DNA from: Ancalomicrobiaceae bacterium
GTDB taxonomy: Bacteria > Pseudomonadota > Alphaproteobacteria > Rhizobiales > Ancalomicrobiaceae
Reading direction: 5' to 3'
NCBI GenBank assembly: GCA_031291575.1
Contig: JARLIT010000265.1
Span: forward strand, 1-47,640
DNA: 47,640 bases
Positions 1 to 7,650 of this stretch are shown here, one piece after another. Below the pieces are notes generated by a model. It had not been told where the DNA came from. It did no database searches and saw only the letters and a list, made by a program, of their open reading frames with translations. Every line of letters begins with the position of its first letter. Position 1 is the stretch's first letter. The position numbers and the translations under genes were made by a program.

Positions 1-75
1 CTTGCCGTGGTCGACGTGACCAATCGTCCCGATGTTGCAGTGCGGCTTGTCGCGATTGAATTTCTCTTTGGCCAT
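1..75 (-). CDS. tuf: Elongation factor Tu, N-terminal fragment (cut by window edge)
   Basis: Only the first 25 codons lie in the window. They encode a start typical of alphaproteobacterial EF-Tu, ending at the P-loop GHVDHGK that binds the GTP phosphates. EF-Tu delivers aminoacyl-tRNA to the ribosome in the cytoplasm. The gene lies downstream of tRNA-Tyr, tRNA-Gly and a glutathione peroxidase gene on the same strand. Its leader of about 118 bases has a small hairpin at 98-112 (ACCGG/CCGGT). Confidence 0.93.
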   Translation of the reverse strand, partial: MAKEKFNRDKPHCNIGTIGHVDHGK

Positions 76-126
76 AATCGAAGCGTCCCTGACGTGGACC
101 GGTATCGCCGGTCGAGAGTGGGCGTT

Positions 127-155
127 TCGATAGGGAATTTCTCGGGCAGGATCAA
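127..155 (-). promoter_or_regulatory. Possible sigma-70-type promoter of tuf
   Basis: On the minus strand a TTGATC hexamer (150-155) is followed after 17 bases by TATCGA (127-132), about 50 bases before the tuf start. Both hexamers are imperfect, so this is only a candidate. Transcription could also arrive from the upstream tRNA genes. Confidence 0.3.
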
Positions 156-193
156 GCCCCCTTCGTCAGGATTCGACGTTTGGAGCGCCAAAC

Positions 194-682
194 TCAGGCA
201 GAAACCATGAGCTTTTCGATAGCCCCGACCAGTTGTTCGGGCGCAACCTGTGGCGCGTGGCGCGAGACGACCCGTCCCGACCGATCGATCAGGAACTTGG
301 TGAAGTTCCATTTGATCGCTTCGGTGCCGAGAACTCCGGGAACGGTCGATTTGAGTAAGCGGTAGAGCGGATGCGCCGCTGGCCCGTTGACCTCGGCCTT
401 GGCCAACATCGGAAAGCTGACACCGTAGGTGAGCGAGCAGAACGTGGCGATCTCCTCGGCCGACCCCGGCTCCTGGCCGCCGAACTGGTCGCAGGGTACG
501 CCGATGACCGAGAAGCCGGCCGGGCCGAAGCGCCGTTGCAGCGCCTCAAGCCCCTCGTATTGCGGGGTGAAGCCGCATTTGGACGCGACATTGACGATCA
601 AGAGCACCTTACCCTCGAAGGCGCGCAACGAGGTCGCCTCGCCGATGAGCGTCGTCAGCGGGATGTCGTAGAGATCGCTCAT
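194..682 (-). CDS. Glutathione peroxidase family protein
   Basis: A 162-residue cytoplasmic thiol peroxidase that reduces hydroperoxides using glutathione or, in many bacterial members, thioredoxin. Catalytic Cys36 sits in NVASKCGFT, Gln70 in DQFGGQEPG, and Trp125-Asn126 in KWNFTKF, so the full Cys/Gln/Trp/Asn tetrad is present. It uses cysteine, not selenocysteine. The start at 682 was preferred to an upstream one at 724 because AAGGGG precedes it by 8 bases and the resulting length is normal. It lies between the tRNA genes and tuf on the same strand, so a shared transcript is possible. Confidence 0.93.
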   Translation of the reverse strand: MSDLYDIPLTTLIGEATSLRAFEGKVLLIVNVASKCGFTPQYEGLEALQRRFGPAGFSVIGVPCDQFGGQEPGSAEEIATFCSLTYGVSFPMLAKAEVNGPAAHPLYRLLKSTVPGVLGTEAIKWNFTKFLIDRSGRVVSRHAPQVAPEQLVGAIEKLMVSA

Positions 683-807
683 GGATGGGCCCCTTCGGTC
701 GCCGGATAGCGCCTGCGATTCCATATGGACCGCCCTCGCCGCCCGGCAAGCCGGTGTCAGCGCATACCCGATCGAATTGGCGGAAGGTTTGGCGGCACGT
801 GGCGGTC

Positions 808-881
808 TGGAGCGGGTAGCGGGAATCGAACCCGCGTATTCAGCTTGGAAGGCTGCTGCTCTACCATTGAGCTATACCCGC
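808..881 (-). tRNA. tRNA-Gly (anticodon TCC)
   Basis: A 74-base cloverleaf on the minus strand with the 3' CCA encoded (808-810). The acceptor arms GCGGGTA (875-881) and TACCCGC pair, the T arm carries GGTTCGATTCC, and the anticodon loop is CTTCCAA. It lies 81 bases downstream of tRNA-Tyr and upstream of the glutathione peroxidase and tuf. Confidence 0.96.
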
Positions 882-961
882 GTCGGCCCTTCTTAGCCCG
901 CAACGCCACAGTTTGGCAACGGCCTCGACCGTTCCCGGAGACGGACTGACAGAAGAAGAAG

Positions 962-1046
962 TGGTGGAGGAAGTAGGACTCGAACCTACGAAGGCTTAGC
1001 CAGTGGATTTACAGTCCACCCCCTTTGCCGCTCGGGACATTCCTCC
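962..1046 (-). tRNA. tRNA-Tyr (anticodon GTA)
   Basis: An 85-base class II tRNA with a long variable arm and an encoded CCA (962-964). The acceptor arms GGAGGAA/TTCCTCC pair, the anticodon loop is CTGTAAA, and the T arm has GGTTCGAGTCC. The order tRNA-Tyr, tRNA-Gly, tuf on one strand resembles the E. coli tyrU-glyT-thrT-tufB locus. Confidence 0.96.
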
Positions 1047-1305
1047 CCCGAACCGGTGGTCCAACCCCTTGAAAAAGCGGTGGTCCCGGCAACGACTTCC
1101 AGCCCTGCCGCAAGGCTTGCGGCCGGCCTGTTCGCCGTGGCGCGTGTTATGGCGATTGCCTCTCGCCCTGTCAACGCCCAATCGACAGGCTTTTCGTCTT
1201 TGCCGGGGAAGACACGCCGGATCGCGCACGGGCCTACCCTGCCCACCGGGCTGGCACAGCGAAACCGGCCAAATCGGGGGCCGCCACCTGTGCGCTTGCC
1301 CCACA

Positions 1306-2655
1306 TCACTTGCCTGCGTTTGCCTTCATCCGCGCCTTCAACTCGGTTGCCCGCTCCGGCTTGACCACCTGCCGGCCGCGGGCGATGGCGAGAGCCTCGG
1401 CCGGCACGTCCTCGGTGATGACGCTGCCGGTGCCGACATAGGCGCCGTCGCCGATCGTGACCGGAGCGACGAGGGCCGAATTGGAGCCGATGAAGGCATT
1501 GGCGCCGATGTCGGTCCGATACTTGCCGAAGCCATCGTAGTTGCAGGTGATCGTGCCGGCACCGATGTTGGTCTTGGCGCCGACGCGCGCATCGCCGATG
1601 TAGGAGAGGTGATTGACCTTGGCACCGGCCTCGATCAGGCCGTTCTTCACCTCGACGAAATTACCGATGTGGGCTTCCCGTCCGATGTCCGCGCCGGGGC
1701 GAAGGCGCGCATAGGGCCCGACCAGCGCGCCGGAGCGCACGACCGCCCCCTCGACATGCGAAAAGGCGCGAATGCGGGCCCAGCTCTCGATGCGGACGCC
1801 GGGTCCGAACACCACGTTCGGCTCGATCACCACATCCGGCGCGATCTCTGTGTCATAGGAAAAGAACACGGTGTCGGGCGCGATCAGCGTGACGCCCGCA
1901 GTCAGCACCTCGCGGCGGCGACGCGCCTGCCAGATGGCCTCGCAGTCGGCGAGTTGGGCGCGATCGTTGACGCCGCGGAATTCTTCTTCCTCGCCGGCAA
2001 CCACGCGCGCTTTCAGCCCGCAACTCGCGGCGTTCTCGACGGCATCAGTGAGATAATACTCGCCCTTGGTGTTGGCATTACCGATCGAATCGAGCAGCGA
2101 CAGAACATTGCCCCCGGCAAACCCCATGATGCCGGAATTGCACCAGCGCACCGCCTTTTCCTCGGGCGTCGCATCGCGCTCCTCGCGGATGGCGACAAGC
2201 TTGCCATCCTCTATCAACAAGCGGCCGTAACCCATTGGGTTTTCGGCATTAAAGCCAAGAACGACCACATCGGAACCGCTGGCGATCTCGGCACGCACGC
2301 GCTTCAGCGTCTCCGGGCGAACCAGCGGCGTATCGCCGTAGAGCACGATGACGTCGTCGGCCGGTTCGCTGAGCGCCGCGCGCGCCGCCAGGACCGCATG
2401 CGCCGTGCCGAGCCGCTCGCCCTGCGTGAACACCGTGACGTGCGGCGCCAACTTCGACACCGCCTTGGCCACATCCTCCCGCCCCGGCCCGACGACGACC
2501 GCCAGCCGATCGGCGCCGGCGGCAAGCGCCGCGGCAACTGCATGCGCCACCAACGGCCGACCCGCCACCTCGTGCAGCACCTTGGGCGTGGCGGACTTCA
2601 TCCGCGTGCCCTCGCCGGCTGCGAGCACGATCATCAGCGAGGTTCGGTCGGACAT
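1306..2655 (-). CDS. glmU: Bifunctional UDP-GlcNAc pyrophosphorylase / glucosamine-1-phosphate acetyltransferase
   Basis: A 449-residue cytoplasmic enzyme for the last two steps to UDP-N-acetylglucosamine, the precursor of peptidoglycan and lipopolysaccharide. Acetyl-CoA acetylates glucosamine-1-phosphate in the C-terminal half, and UTP uridylylates the product in the N-terminal half. The nucleotidyltransferase signature [11 protein letters not shown] lies at residues 11-21. From about residue 240 onward there is a hexapeptide-repeat left-handed beta helix ending in [14 protein letters not shown]. Length and domain order are standard. In many Rhizobiales glmU is followed by glmS, but here tRNA-Tyr follows, so the gene appears to stand alone. 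Confidence 0.97.
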   Translation of the reverse strand: MSDRTSLMIVLAAGEGTRMKSATPKVLHEVAGRPLVAHAVAAALAAGADRLAVVVGPGREDVAKAVSKLAPHVTVFTQGERLGTAHAVLAARAALSEPADDVIVLYGDTPLVRPETLKRVRAEIASGSDVVVLGFNAENPMGYGRLLIEDGKLVAIREERDATPEEKAVRWCNSGIMGFAGGNVLSLLDSIGNANTKGEYYLTDAVENAASCGLKARVVAGEEEEFRGVNDRAQLADCEAIWQARRRREVLTAGVTLIAPDTVFFSYDTEIAPDVVIEPNVVFGPGVRIESWARIRAFSHVEGAVVRSGALVGPYARLRPGADIGREAHIGNFVEVKNGLIEAGAKVNHLSYIGDARVGAKTNIGAGTITCNYDGFGKYRTDIGANAFIGSNSALVAPVTIGDGAYVGTGSVITEDVPAEALAIARGRQVVKPERATELKARMKANAGK

Positions 2656-2805
2656 TTTGGGGCTCCGCTTGCAGTGAACAGCGGCGCAAGGTCTCGCGCA
2701 TCAGACGCGAGGGGTCAAGGGCGGGGGGCAAACCCGGCATCGACGCAATGACGCCCCGGCTGCGCCCGGCGGCAAGTCCGCGCCCCCTCTTCCGCCCTTC
2801 GGGCA

Positions 2806-2933
2806 CCTTCCCCCACAAGGGGGGAAGGCGATGGGGCGGGATCTGATCGTGCCGAAACCGCGACGCTTGCGGCTCCGACGCCCTCTCCCCCTGTGGGAGA
2901 GGGTGGCCGAAGGCCGGGAGAGGGGGGGAGCCG
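2806..2933. repeat. Two C/G-rich intergenic hairpins of the type common in Rhizobiales
   Basis: Hairpin 1 pairs CCTTCCCCC (2806-2814) with GGGGGAAGG (2820-2828). Hairpin 2 pairs CCCTCTCCC (2881-2889) with GGGAGAGGG (2895-2903) and is followed by a GGCCGAAGGCCGGGAGAGGG tail. Such sequences are dispersed widely between genes in rhizobial genomes. No function can be assigned from this window. Confidence 0.65.
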
Positions 2934-2968
2934 CAGTAAAAAGGCACAGCGCCGACCGAGGCCCTCTC

Positions 2969-3143
2969 GGCCGTCGGCTGCCCCGACCGCTCGCTGGGCG
3001 CGCGGCGTTCGCACCTTAAAACGCCCCACCGGGGCGTTTGGCCGGCCTGCGGCCGTCGGTTGCCCCGGCCGCTCGCTTTGGCTCGCGGCGTTCACACCTC
3101 AAAACGCCCCACCGGGGCGTTTGGCCGGCCTGCGGCCGTCGGT
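2969..3143. repeat. Tandem repeat, just over two copies of an ~83-bp unit
   Basis: The block GGCCGTCGG begins at 2969, 3051 and 3134, giving two complete units of 82-83 bp and the start of a third. The 43 bp at 3018-3060 and 3101-3143 are identical. The remainder of each unit differs at scattered positions. Each unit contains a 9-bp stem hairpin AAACGCCCC/GGGGCGTTT. Confidence 0.85.
3102..3122 (-). terminator. Terminator-like hairpin after the carbamoylase gene (a second copy lies at 3019-3039)
   Basis: Read on the minus strand, AAACGCCCC-GGT-GGGGCGTTT forms a perfect 9-bp stem followed by TTTT-type sequence, about 24 bases past the stop codon at 3146. The neighbouring repeat unit supplies an identical hairpin 83 bases further on. 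This would make a double intrinsic terminator for the pyrimidine/hydantoin block. Confidence 0.6.
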
Positions 3144-3145
3144 GC

Positions 3146-4387
3146 TCACCCCAACCGGCTATCGTACTCCAGCACCGCATTGAGCAGCACCTGGGCCCCG
3201 GCGGCGCATTCGTCGAGCGAGGTCGATTCGGCCTCGTTGTGGCTGATGCCACCGGCACACGGCACGAAGATCATCGTCGTCGGCGCCACCCGAGCGATGT
3301 AGACGGCGTCGTGGCCGGCGCCCGAGACCATGTCGCGGTTGGAGAATCCGGCCTTTTCGACGCCCTTCCTGACGCAATCGATGAGAGTCGGATCGAACTT
3401 CACCGCCGGCGAATCCCAGATGCGCTTTTCCTCGTAGGTGAGCTTCATCGGGGTAAGGATTTCAGCGAGCGCTGCCCGGAACTTCGTCTCCATCACGTCG
3501 AGCACCGCCTCGTCCGGATGGCGGAAGTCGACGGTGAAGAAGGTTTCGCCGGGGACGACGTTGCGGCTGTTCGGCCGGTTCTCGATGAGGCCGACCGAGC
3601 CGACGGCGTTCGGCGCGTGCTCGTTGGCGATGGCGTCGATACGATCGATCAGCCGGGCCGTGCCGAGAAGCGCATCCTTCCTCAGATACATCGGCGTCGC
3701 ACCGGTGTGCGAATCCTGCCCGGAAACCGTGACCTCGTACCAGCGCATGCCCTGCACGCCCTGCAACACGCCGATCACCTTGCCCTCGTTTTCGAGGATC
3801 GGCCCCTGCTCGATGTGCAATTCGAACATCGCCTGGAACTTGTGCGTGCCAACCTTGTCCGGGCCCTTGTAGCAGATCGATTCAAGCGCATCGAGGAACT
3901 TCACCCCCTGCCGGTCCTCGCGGCTGTAGGCGTATTCGGGCGGGAACACGCCGGCATAGACGCCGGAGGCGAGCATCGCCGGAGCGAAGCGCGAGCCTTC
4001 CTCGTTGGTCCAGTCGACGATCTCGACTGGCGCATTGGTCTCGTAGCCCATGTCGTTGAGCGTGCGCATGGCCTCGAGCGCACCGAGCACGCCGAGGATG
4101 CCGTCGAACTTGCCGCCCGTCGGCTGGGTGTCGAGATGCGAGCCCATGGCGATAGGCAGGAGATTCGGGTTCTTGCCCGGACGGGTGGCAAACATGTTGC
4201 CGACCTCGTCGATGGTCACTTTGCAGCCGAGCTTTTCGGTTTCGCGGATGAACCAGTCGCGTACCTGCTTGTCTTCGGCGGTCAAGGTCAGGCGCTTGAC
4301 GCCGCCCTTGGCGGTGCCGCCGAACTGGGCTGTCTCGTGCAGACTGTCCCACAGCCGCTGCGGATTGATGGTCAGATTGGGAAGCAT
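3146..4387 (-). CDS. N-carbamoyl-amino-acid hydrolase / beta-ureidopropionase, M20 family
   Basis: A 413-residue cytoplasmic metalloamidase of the hydantoinase/carbamoylase branch of peptidase family M20. It hydrolyses an N-carbamoyl amino acid (or N-carbamoyl-beta-alanine) to the amino acid, CO2 and ammonia. Metal ligands are visible: His84 and Asp86 (SHLDTQ), Asp95 (GGKFDG), Glu129-Glu130 (NEEGSRF), the later FELHIEQG histidine and the C-terminal GISHNEAE histidine. Length is typical. It lies 79 bases after the dihydropyrimidinase gene on the same strand, so the pair performs the last two steps of reductive pyrimidine breakdown or hydantoin hydrolysis. Sequence alone does not separate L-carbamoylase from beta-ureidopropionase activity. 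Confidence 0.92.
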   Translation of the reverse strand: MLPNLTINPQRLWDSLHETAQFGGTAKGGVKRLTLTAEDKQVRDWFIRETEKLGCKVTIDEVGNMFATRPGKNPNLLPIAMGSHLDTQPTGGKFDGILGVLGALEAMRTLNDMGYETNAPVEIVDWTNEEGSRFAPAMLASGVYAGVFPPEYAYSREDRQGVKFLDALESICYKGPDKVGTHKFQAMFELHIEQGPILENEGKVIGVLQGVQGMRWYEVTVSGQDSHTGATPMYLRKDALLGTARLIDRIDAIANEHAPNAVGSVGLIENRPNSRNVVPGETFFTVDFRHPDEAVLDVMETKFRAALAEILTPMKLTYEEKRIWDSPAVKFDPTLIDCVRKGVEKAGFSNRDMVSGAGHDAVYIARVAPTTMIFVPCAGGISHNEAESTSLDECAAGAQVLLNAVLEYDSRLG

Positions 4388-4466
4388 GGGGAGGTGGCCT
4401 CTTTGCCAGTACCACTGAGATCCGACGCGCGGCCGTCCGATTGGCGCAGCCGCGCGCGCTCTGTTG

Positions 4467-5921
4467 TCACGGCGTCACTTCGATCCGCTCGACGGCACGC
4501 GGACGGGTCTGCGCCTTGAACTGCAGCGTCGCCGCATGGCCGGCGGGGAACGGATCGCGCGGCACGTACTGGCCGTCGCCGGGCTCGGCGGTGATCACGC
4601 CCTCCTTGTAGGCGACCTTGCCGCGCGAGATGGTGATCATCGGCAAGCCCTTGACCTTCAGCCCCTCGAACACGTTGTAGTCGATGGCGCTGAACTGCTT
4701 CTTCGCCGTGATGGTCTTCTCGGCGGCAGGGTCGAGGATGTAGAGGTCGGCATCCGAACCGGGCGCGATGCGGCCCTTCTTCGGATACATGTTGAGGATG
4801 CGAGCGACGTTCGACGAGGTCACTGCGACGAACTCCTCGGGCGTCAGCCGGCCGGTGTTGACGCCATGCGTCCACAGAACCGGGATGCGGTCCTCGAGCC
4901 CGCCGGTGCCGTTCGGGATCTTGCGGAAGTCGCCGATGCCAAAGCGCTTCTTCTCGGTCGAGAAGGCGCAGTGGTCGGTCGCCACCACCTGCATCGACCC
5001 GGCCTGCAATCCGGCCCACAGGCTCGCCTGGTGCGACTTCTCACGGAACGGCGGCGACATGACACGCTGCGCCGCGTAGTCCCAGCTCTTTGACTGATAT
5101 TCGCTGTCGTCGAGCACCAGATGCTGGGCCAGTGCCTCGCCGTAGACACGCTTGCCTGCAGAGCGCGCCCGGGCGATCGCTTCATGCGCCTCGCGGCAGG
5201 AGGTGTGGACGATGTAGAGCGGCGTGCCGACCATGTCGGCGATCATGATGGCGCGATTGGCCGCCTCGCCTTCCACTTCCGGCGGACGGGAATAGGGATG
5301 CCCCTCCGGCCCGGTGACGCCGATGTCCATGTAATGCTGCTGCAGCCGGAACACGAGGTCGCCGTTCTCGGCGTGCACCATCGGCAGCGCGCCCAATTCG
5401 GCGCAGCGCGAGAATGAATGGTAGAGCTCGTCGTCGTTGACCATCAACGAGCCCTTGTACGCCATGAAGTGCTTGAACGAGTTGATGCCGTAGGTCTTCA
5501 CCACGGTCGCCATCTCGTCGTAGACCTGCTTGTCCCACCAAGTGATGGCCAGATGCAGACCGTAGTCGGACAGCGCCTTCTCGCCCTTGTGGCGCCATTC
5601 CTGATAGGCGGCCAATAGCGACTGTCCCGGCCCCGGCAGGCAGAAATCGACAACCATCGTGGTGCCGCCGGCGAGCCCGGCCTTGGTGCCCGATTCGAAG
5701 TCGTCAGTCGTCGACGTGCCCATGAACGGCATGTCGAGATGGGTGTGCGGGTCGATGCCGCCCGGCAACACATAGGCCCCGCCCGCGTCGATCACCTCAC
5801 TGCCTGCGGGCGCCGTCAGATTCGGCCCGACGGCGATGATCGTGCCGCCGTCGATGAGCACGTCGGCCTTTTGGCTATAGTCGTGGTTGACCACGGTACC
5901 GCCACGGATGAGAAGGGTCAT
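4467..5921 (-). CDS. hydA: Dihydropyrimidinase / D-hydantoinase
   Basis: A 484-residue cyclic amidohydrolase that opens dihydrouracil, dihydrothymine or 5-substituted hydantoins to N-carbamoyl amino acids. The binuclear metal centre is recognisable: His59 and His61 in DPHTHLD, and the lysine to be carboxylated, Lys150, in SFKHFMAYKG. The start at 5921 is preceded by GGAG. A longer in-frame extension to 6032 gives an arginine-rich tail unlike the family and was rejected. The carbamoylase gene follows on the same strand, and an NMT1-type transporter lies upstream past a GIY-YIG gene. No dihydropyrimidine dehydrogenase is in the window. Confidence 0.94.
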   Translation of the reverse strand: MTLLIRGGTVVNHDYSQKADVLIDGGTIIAVGPNLTAPAGSEVIDAGGAYVLPGGIDPHTHLDMPFMGTSTTDDFESGTKAGLAGGTTMVVDFCLPGPGQSLLAAYQEWRHKGEKALSDYGLHLAITWWDKQVYDEMATVVKTYGINSFKHFMAYKGSLMVNDDELYHSFSRCAELGALPMVHAENGDLVFRLQQHYMDIGVTGPEGHPYSRPPEVEGEAANRAIMIADMVGTPLYIVHTSCREAHEAIARARSAGKRVYGEALAQHLVLDDSEYQSKSWDYAAQRVMSPPFREKSHQASLWAGLQAGSMQVVATDHCAFSTEKKRFGIGDFRKIPNGTGGLEDRIPVLWTHGVNTGRLTPEEFVAVTSSNVARILNMYPKKGRIAPGSDADLYILDPAAEKTITAKKQFSAIDYNVFEGLKVKGLPMITISRGKVAYKEGVITAEPGDGQYVPRDPFPAGHAATLQFKAQTRPRAVERIEVTP

Positions 5922-6035
5922 TGGGAGCTCCATACAAGAGTGTGCTTGCCGCCTGCGACGATGGTTTGCACTGGTTCGCCAGAGACGCGCAGAAGTTCGA
6001 TCTTGAGCCGAACTGGTGGCTCGTCTCTGCATTCT

Positions 6036-6072
6036 TTGTCATTGTCGGGCTTGTCCCGACCATCCATGACAA
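6036..6072. repeat. REP-like palindrome, single unit
   Basis: Outer arms TTGTCAT (6036-6042) and ATGACAA (6066-6072) enclose an inner hairpin GTCGGG-CTTGT-CCCGAC (6044-6060). The outer arm and CTTGT loop match the double element at 6504-6590, so the two belong to one family. It lies in the 270-base gap between the dihydropyrimidinase start and the GIY-YIG stop. Confidence 0.75.
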
Positions 6073-6191
6073 TGCGTGGACGATTGAAGGATGAACACTC
6101 GGGAGATGCCAAGCATGGCGTGGGCCGCCGCGCGGATCGAGCTTGGCCAAGAGCGCTCGCGTTCGCTGCGAATTCCGCGATCAAGCAGGCG

Positions 6192-6491
6192 CTAGAGAAT
6201 GAAGGACTCATAGAGGTCGTCCCAATCCGGATTACCTGCCTCGATTAAGTTTATCTTCCACTGTCGCGGCCAGTGCTTGATATTCTTTTCGCGCTGTATT
6301 GCATTATTGGTGTATCGGTGCTCCTCGCACCAAACCAACCGAACCACCGCGTATTTCGCGGTGAAACCTTTCCGGAAGCCTTCCCTGTGCTCCCACACGC
6401 GTCGTGCCAGATCGTTCGTCACGCCGGTGTAGAGGGTTCCGTTCCGCTGGCTCGCCAGAATGTCGACCCAGCAACGATGGACACGGGGCAT
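6192..6491 (-). CDS. Small GIY-YIG nuclease-family protein
   Basis: A 99-residue single-domain protein of the GIY-YIG superfamily (UvrC/intron-endonuclease fold), related to the short stand-alone members common in Alphaproteobacteria. The core GTLYTGVTNDLARRVWEH, the conserved arginine, the EAIQREK-like NAIQREKNIKHWPR segment and the final NPDWDDLY are all present. The first motif reads VDI where VYI is usual, so the GIY tyrosine may be lost. The start at 6491 follows AAGGGG, but homologues typically begin nearer the DILAS segment. The local sequence is poorer in GC than its neighbours, and REP-like palindromes flank it on both sides, which suggests a recent insertion into the operon. Confidence 0.82.
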   Translation of the reverse strand: MPRVHRCWVDILASQRNGTLYTGVTNDLARRVWEHREGFRKGFTAKYAVVRLVWCEEHRYTNNAIQREKNIKHWPRQWKINLIEAGNPDWDDLYESFIL

Positions 6492-6503
6492 CGGCCCGCC
6501 CCT

Positions 6504-6590
6504 TTTGTCATCCCCGGGCTTGTCCCGGGGATCCAGAGCACCCAAAGTTTGGTCCGGCTGGATGCCCGGGACAAGCCCGGGCATGACAAA
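6504..6590. repeat. REP-like inverted doublet beside the GIY-YIG gene
   Basis: Two hairpins face each other. The left is CCCCGGG-CTTGT-CCCGGGG and the right is GCCCGGG-ACAAG-CCCGGGC. The outer arms TTTGTCAT (6504-6511) and ATGACAAA (6583-6590) are exact inverted complements, as in a BIME-like pair. It shares outer arms and loop with the single unit at 6036-6072 and begins 12 bases beyond the GIY-YIG start codon. Confidence 0.85.
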
Positions 6591-6608
6591 GGAGCGGCGC
6601 CGGCTACA

Positions 6609-7613
6609 TCACTTCAGTCCGGCGGCGTCGGTGACGGCGTGCGTCCAGGCGCCCTTCGGCTCCTTGGTGATGACCGGGTCGGAACCGGCGGAGAGAAGCG
6701 TCTTCACCGTACGCTGGTAGTCCGCCTCCACCAGCACGCCGTTCGAACCGGCGGTCAGCTTGTTGATCTCGCTGAGCATCTGCGCCTGATGCTTCTCGGT
6801 CTGGGCGCCCGAGGCGTCATTGTCGAGCACGATCTTCACCGCTTCGTCGGCATGAGCCTGGGCATAGGCCCAGCCCTTTTGCGACGCGGCGACGAACTTG
6901 CCGAGCTTGGCCACGTAGGCCGGATCCTTCAGCTTGTCCTCGATGGCGTAGAGGCCGTCCTCGAGCGTCGACACGCCCTGGTCCTCGTACTTGAACACCA
7001 CCAGCTTGTCGGCCGGGATGCCGGCGTCGATGACCTGCCAGTATTCGTTATAGGTCATGGTCGAGATGCAGTCGGCCTGCTTCTGAATCAGCGGGTCGAC
7101 ATTGAAGCCCTGCTTCAGCACCTTCACCCCGGTCGCCGAGCCATCGGTCTTGATGCCGAGCGACGACATCCACGACAGGAACGGATACTCGTTGCCGAAG
7201 AACCACACGCCGAGCGTATGTCCCTTGAAGTCGGTCGGCGATTTGATGCCGGTTTCGGCCCGGCAGGTCAGTTCCATGCCCGACTTCTTGAACGGCTGGG
7301 CGATATTGACGAGGGCGACGCCCTTCTCGCGCGCGGCGAGCGCGGCCGGCATCCAGTCGACGATGACGTCGGCGCCGCCGCCAGCGATCACCTGCTCGGG
7401 CGCGATGTCCGGACCGCCGGGCTTGATCGTCACGTCAATGCCGGCGTCCTTATAGAAGCCCTTGTCCTTGGCGACGTAATAGCCGGCGAACTGGGCCTGC
7501 GTCACCCACTTCAGCTGCAACGTCACCGTATCGGCGGCCTGCACTCCGCTTATCGCCGTCGCCGCCAGGAGAAGTCCTGCTGCGGTGGCCATGAACGACT
7601 TGAACCGTACCAT
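6609..7613 (-). CDS. ABC transporter substrate-binding protein, NMT1/ThiY-like
   Basis: A 334-residue periplasmic solute-binding protein of the NMT1/THI5-like family, which binds pyrimidine-type ligands such as hydroxymethylpyrimidine precursors and, in catabolic clusters, probably uracil- or hydantoin-like rings. A signal peptide spans about residues 1-26 with a likely cleavage site after GVQA. The mature part opens with VTLQLKWVTQAQFAGYY, characteristic of the family. The start at 7613 has GAGGGAG upstream. It closes a four-gene transporter operon, and the linked dihydropyrimidinase and carbamoylase point to a pyrimidine or hydantoin ligand. No thiamine riboswitch precedes the operon, which argues against a role in thiamine supply. 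Confidence 0.88.
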   Translation of the reverse strand: MVRFKSFMATAAGLLLAATAISGVQAADTVTLQLKWVTQAQFAGYYVAKDKGFYKDAGIDVTIKPGGPDIAPEQVIAGGGADVIVDWMPAALAAREKGVALVNIAQPFKKSGMELTCRAETGIKSPTDFKGHTLGVWFFGNEYPFLSWMSSLGIKTDGSATGVKVLKQGFNVDPLIQKQADCISTMTYNEYWQVIDAGIPADKLVVFKYEDQGVSTLEDGLYAIEDKLKDPAYVAKLGKFVAASQKGWAYAQAHADEAVKIVLDNDASGAQTEKHQAQMLSEINKLTAGSNGVLVEADYQRTVKTLLSAGSDPVITKEPKGAWTHAVTDAAGLK

Positions 7614-7650
7614 TGACTGCACTCCCTCTAGTTCGGTGGACGCCCTGATC

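Larger units (their letters stand above)
2656..3145. other. Repeat-rich intergenic region between glmU and the carbamoylase gene
   Basis: About 490 bases with no convincing coding sequence. It holds two families of palindromic repeat (2806-2933 and 2969-3143, annotated separately). Apparent open frames here are by-products of the high GC content and the repeats. The glmU promoter should lie in the glmU-proximal part, but I could not identify a good one. Confidence 0.7.

Noticed and set aside
1003-2751. A 582-codon open frame antisense to glmU, and similar long antisense frames over other genes (for example 26886-28646 and 28653-30224).
   Set aside because: They lie opposite well-recognised genes, show no family motifs, and arise from the third-position GC bias of the real genes.
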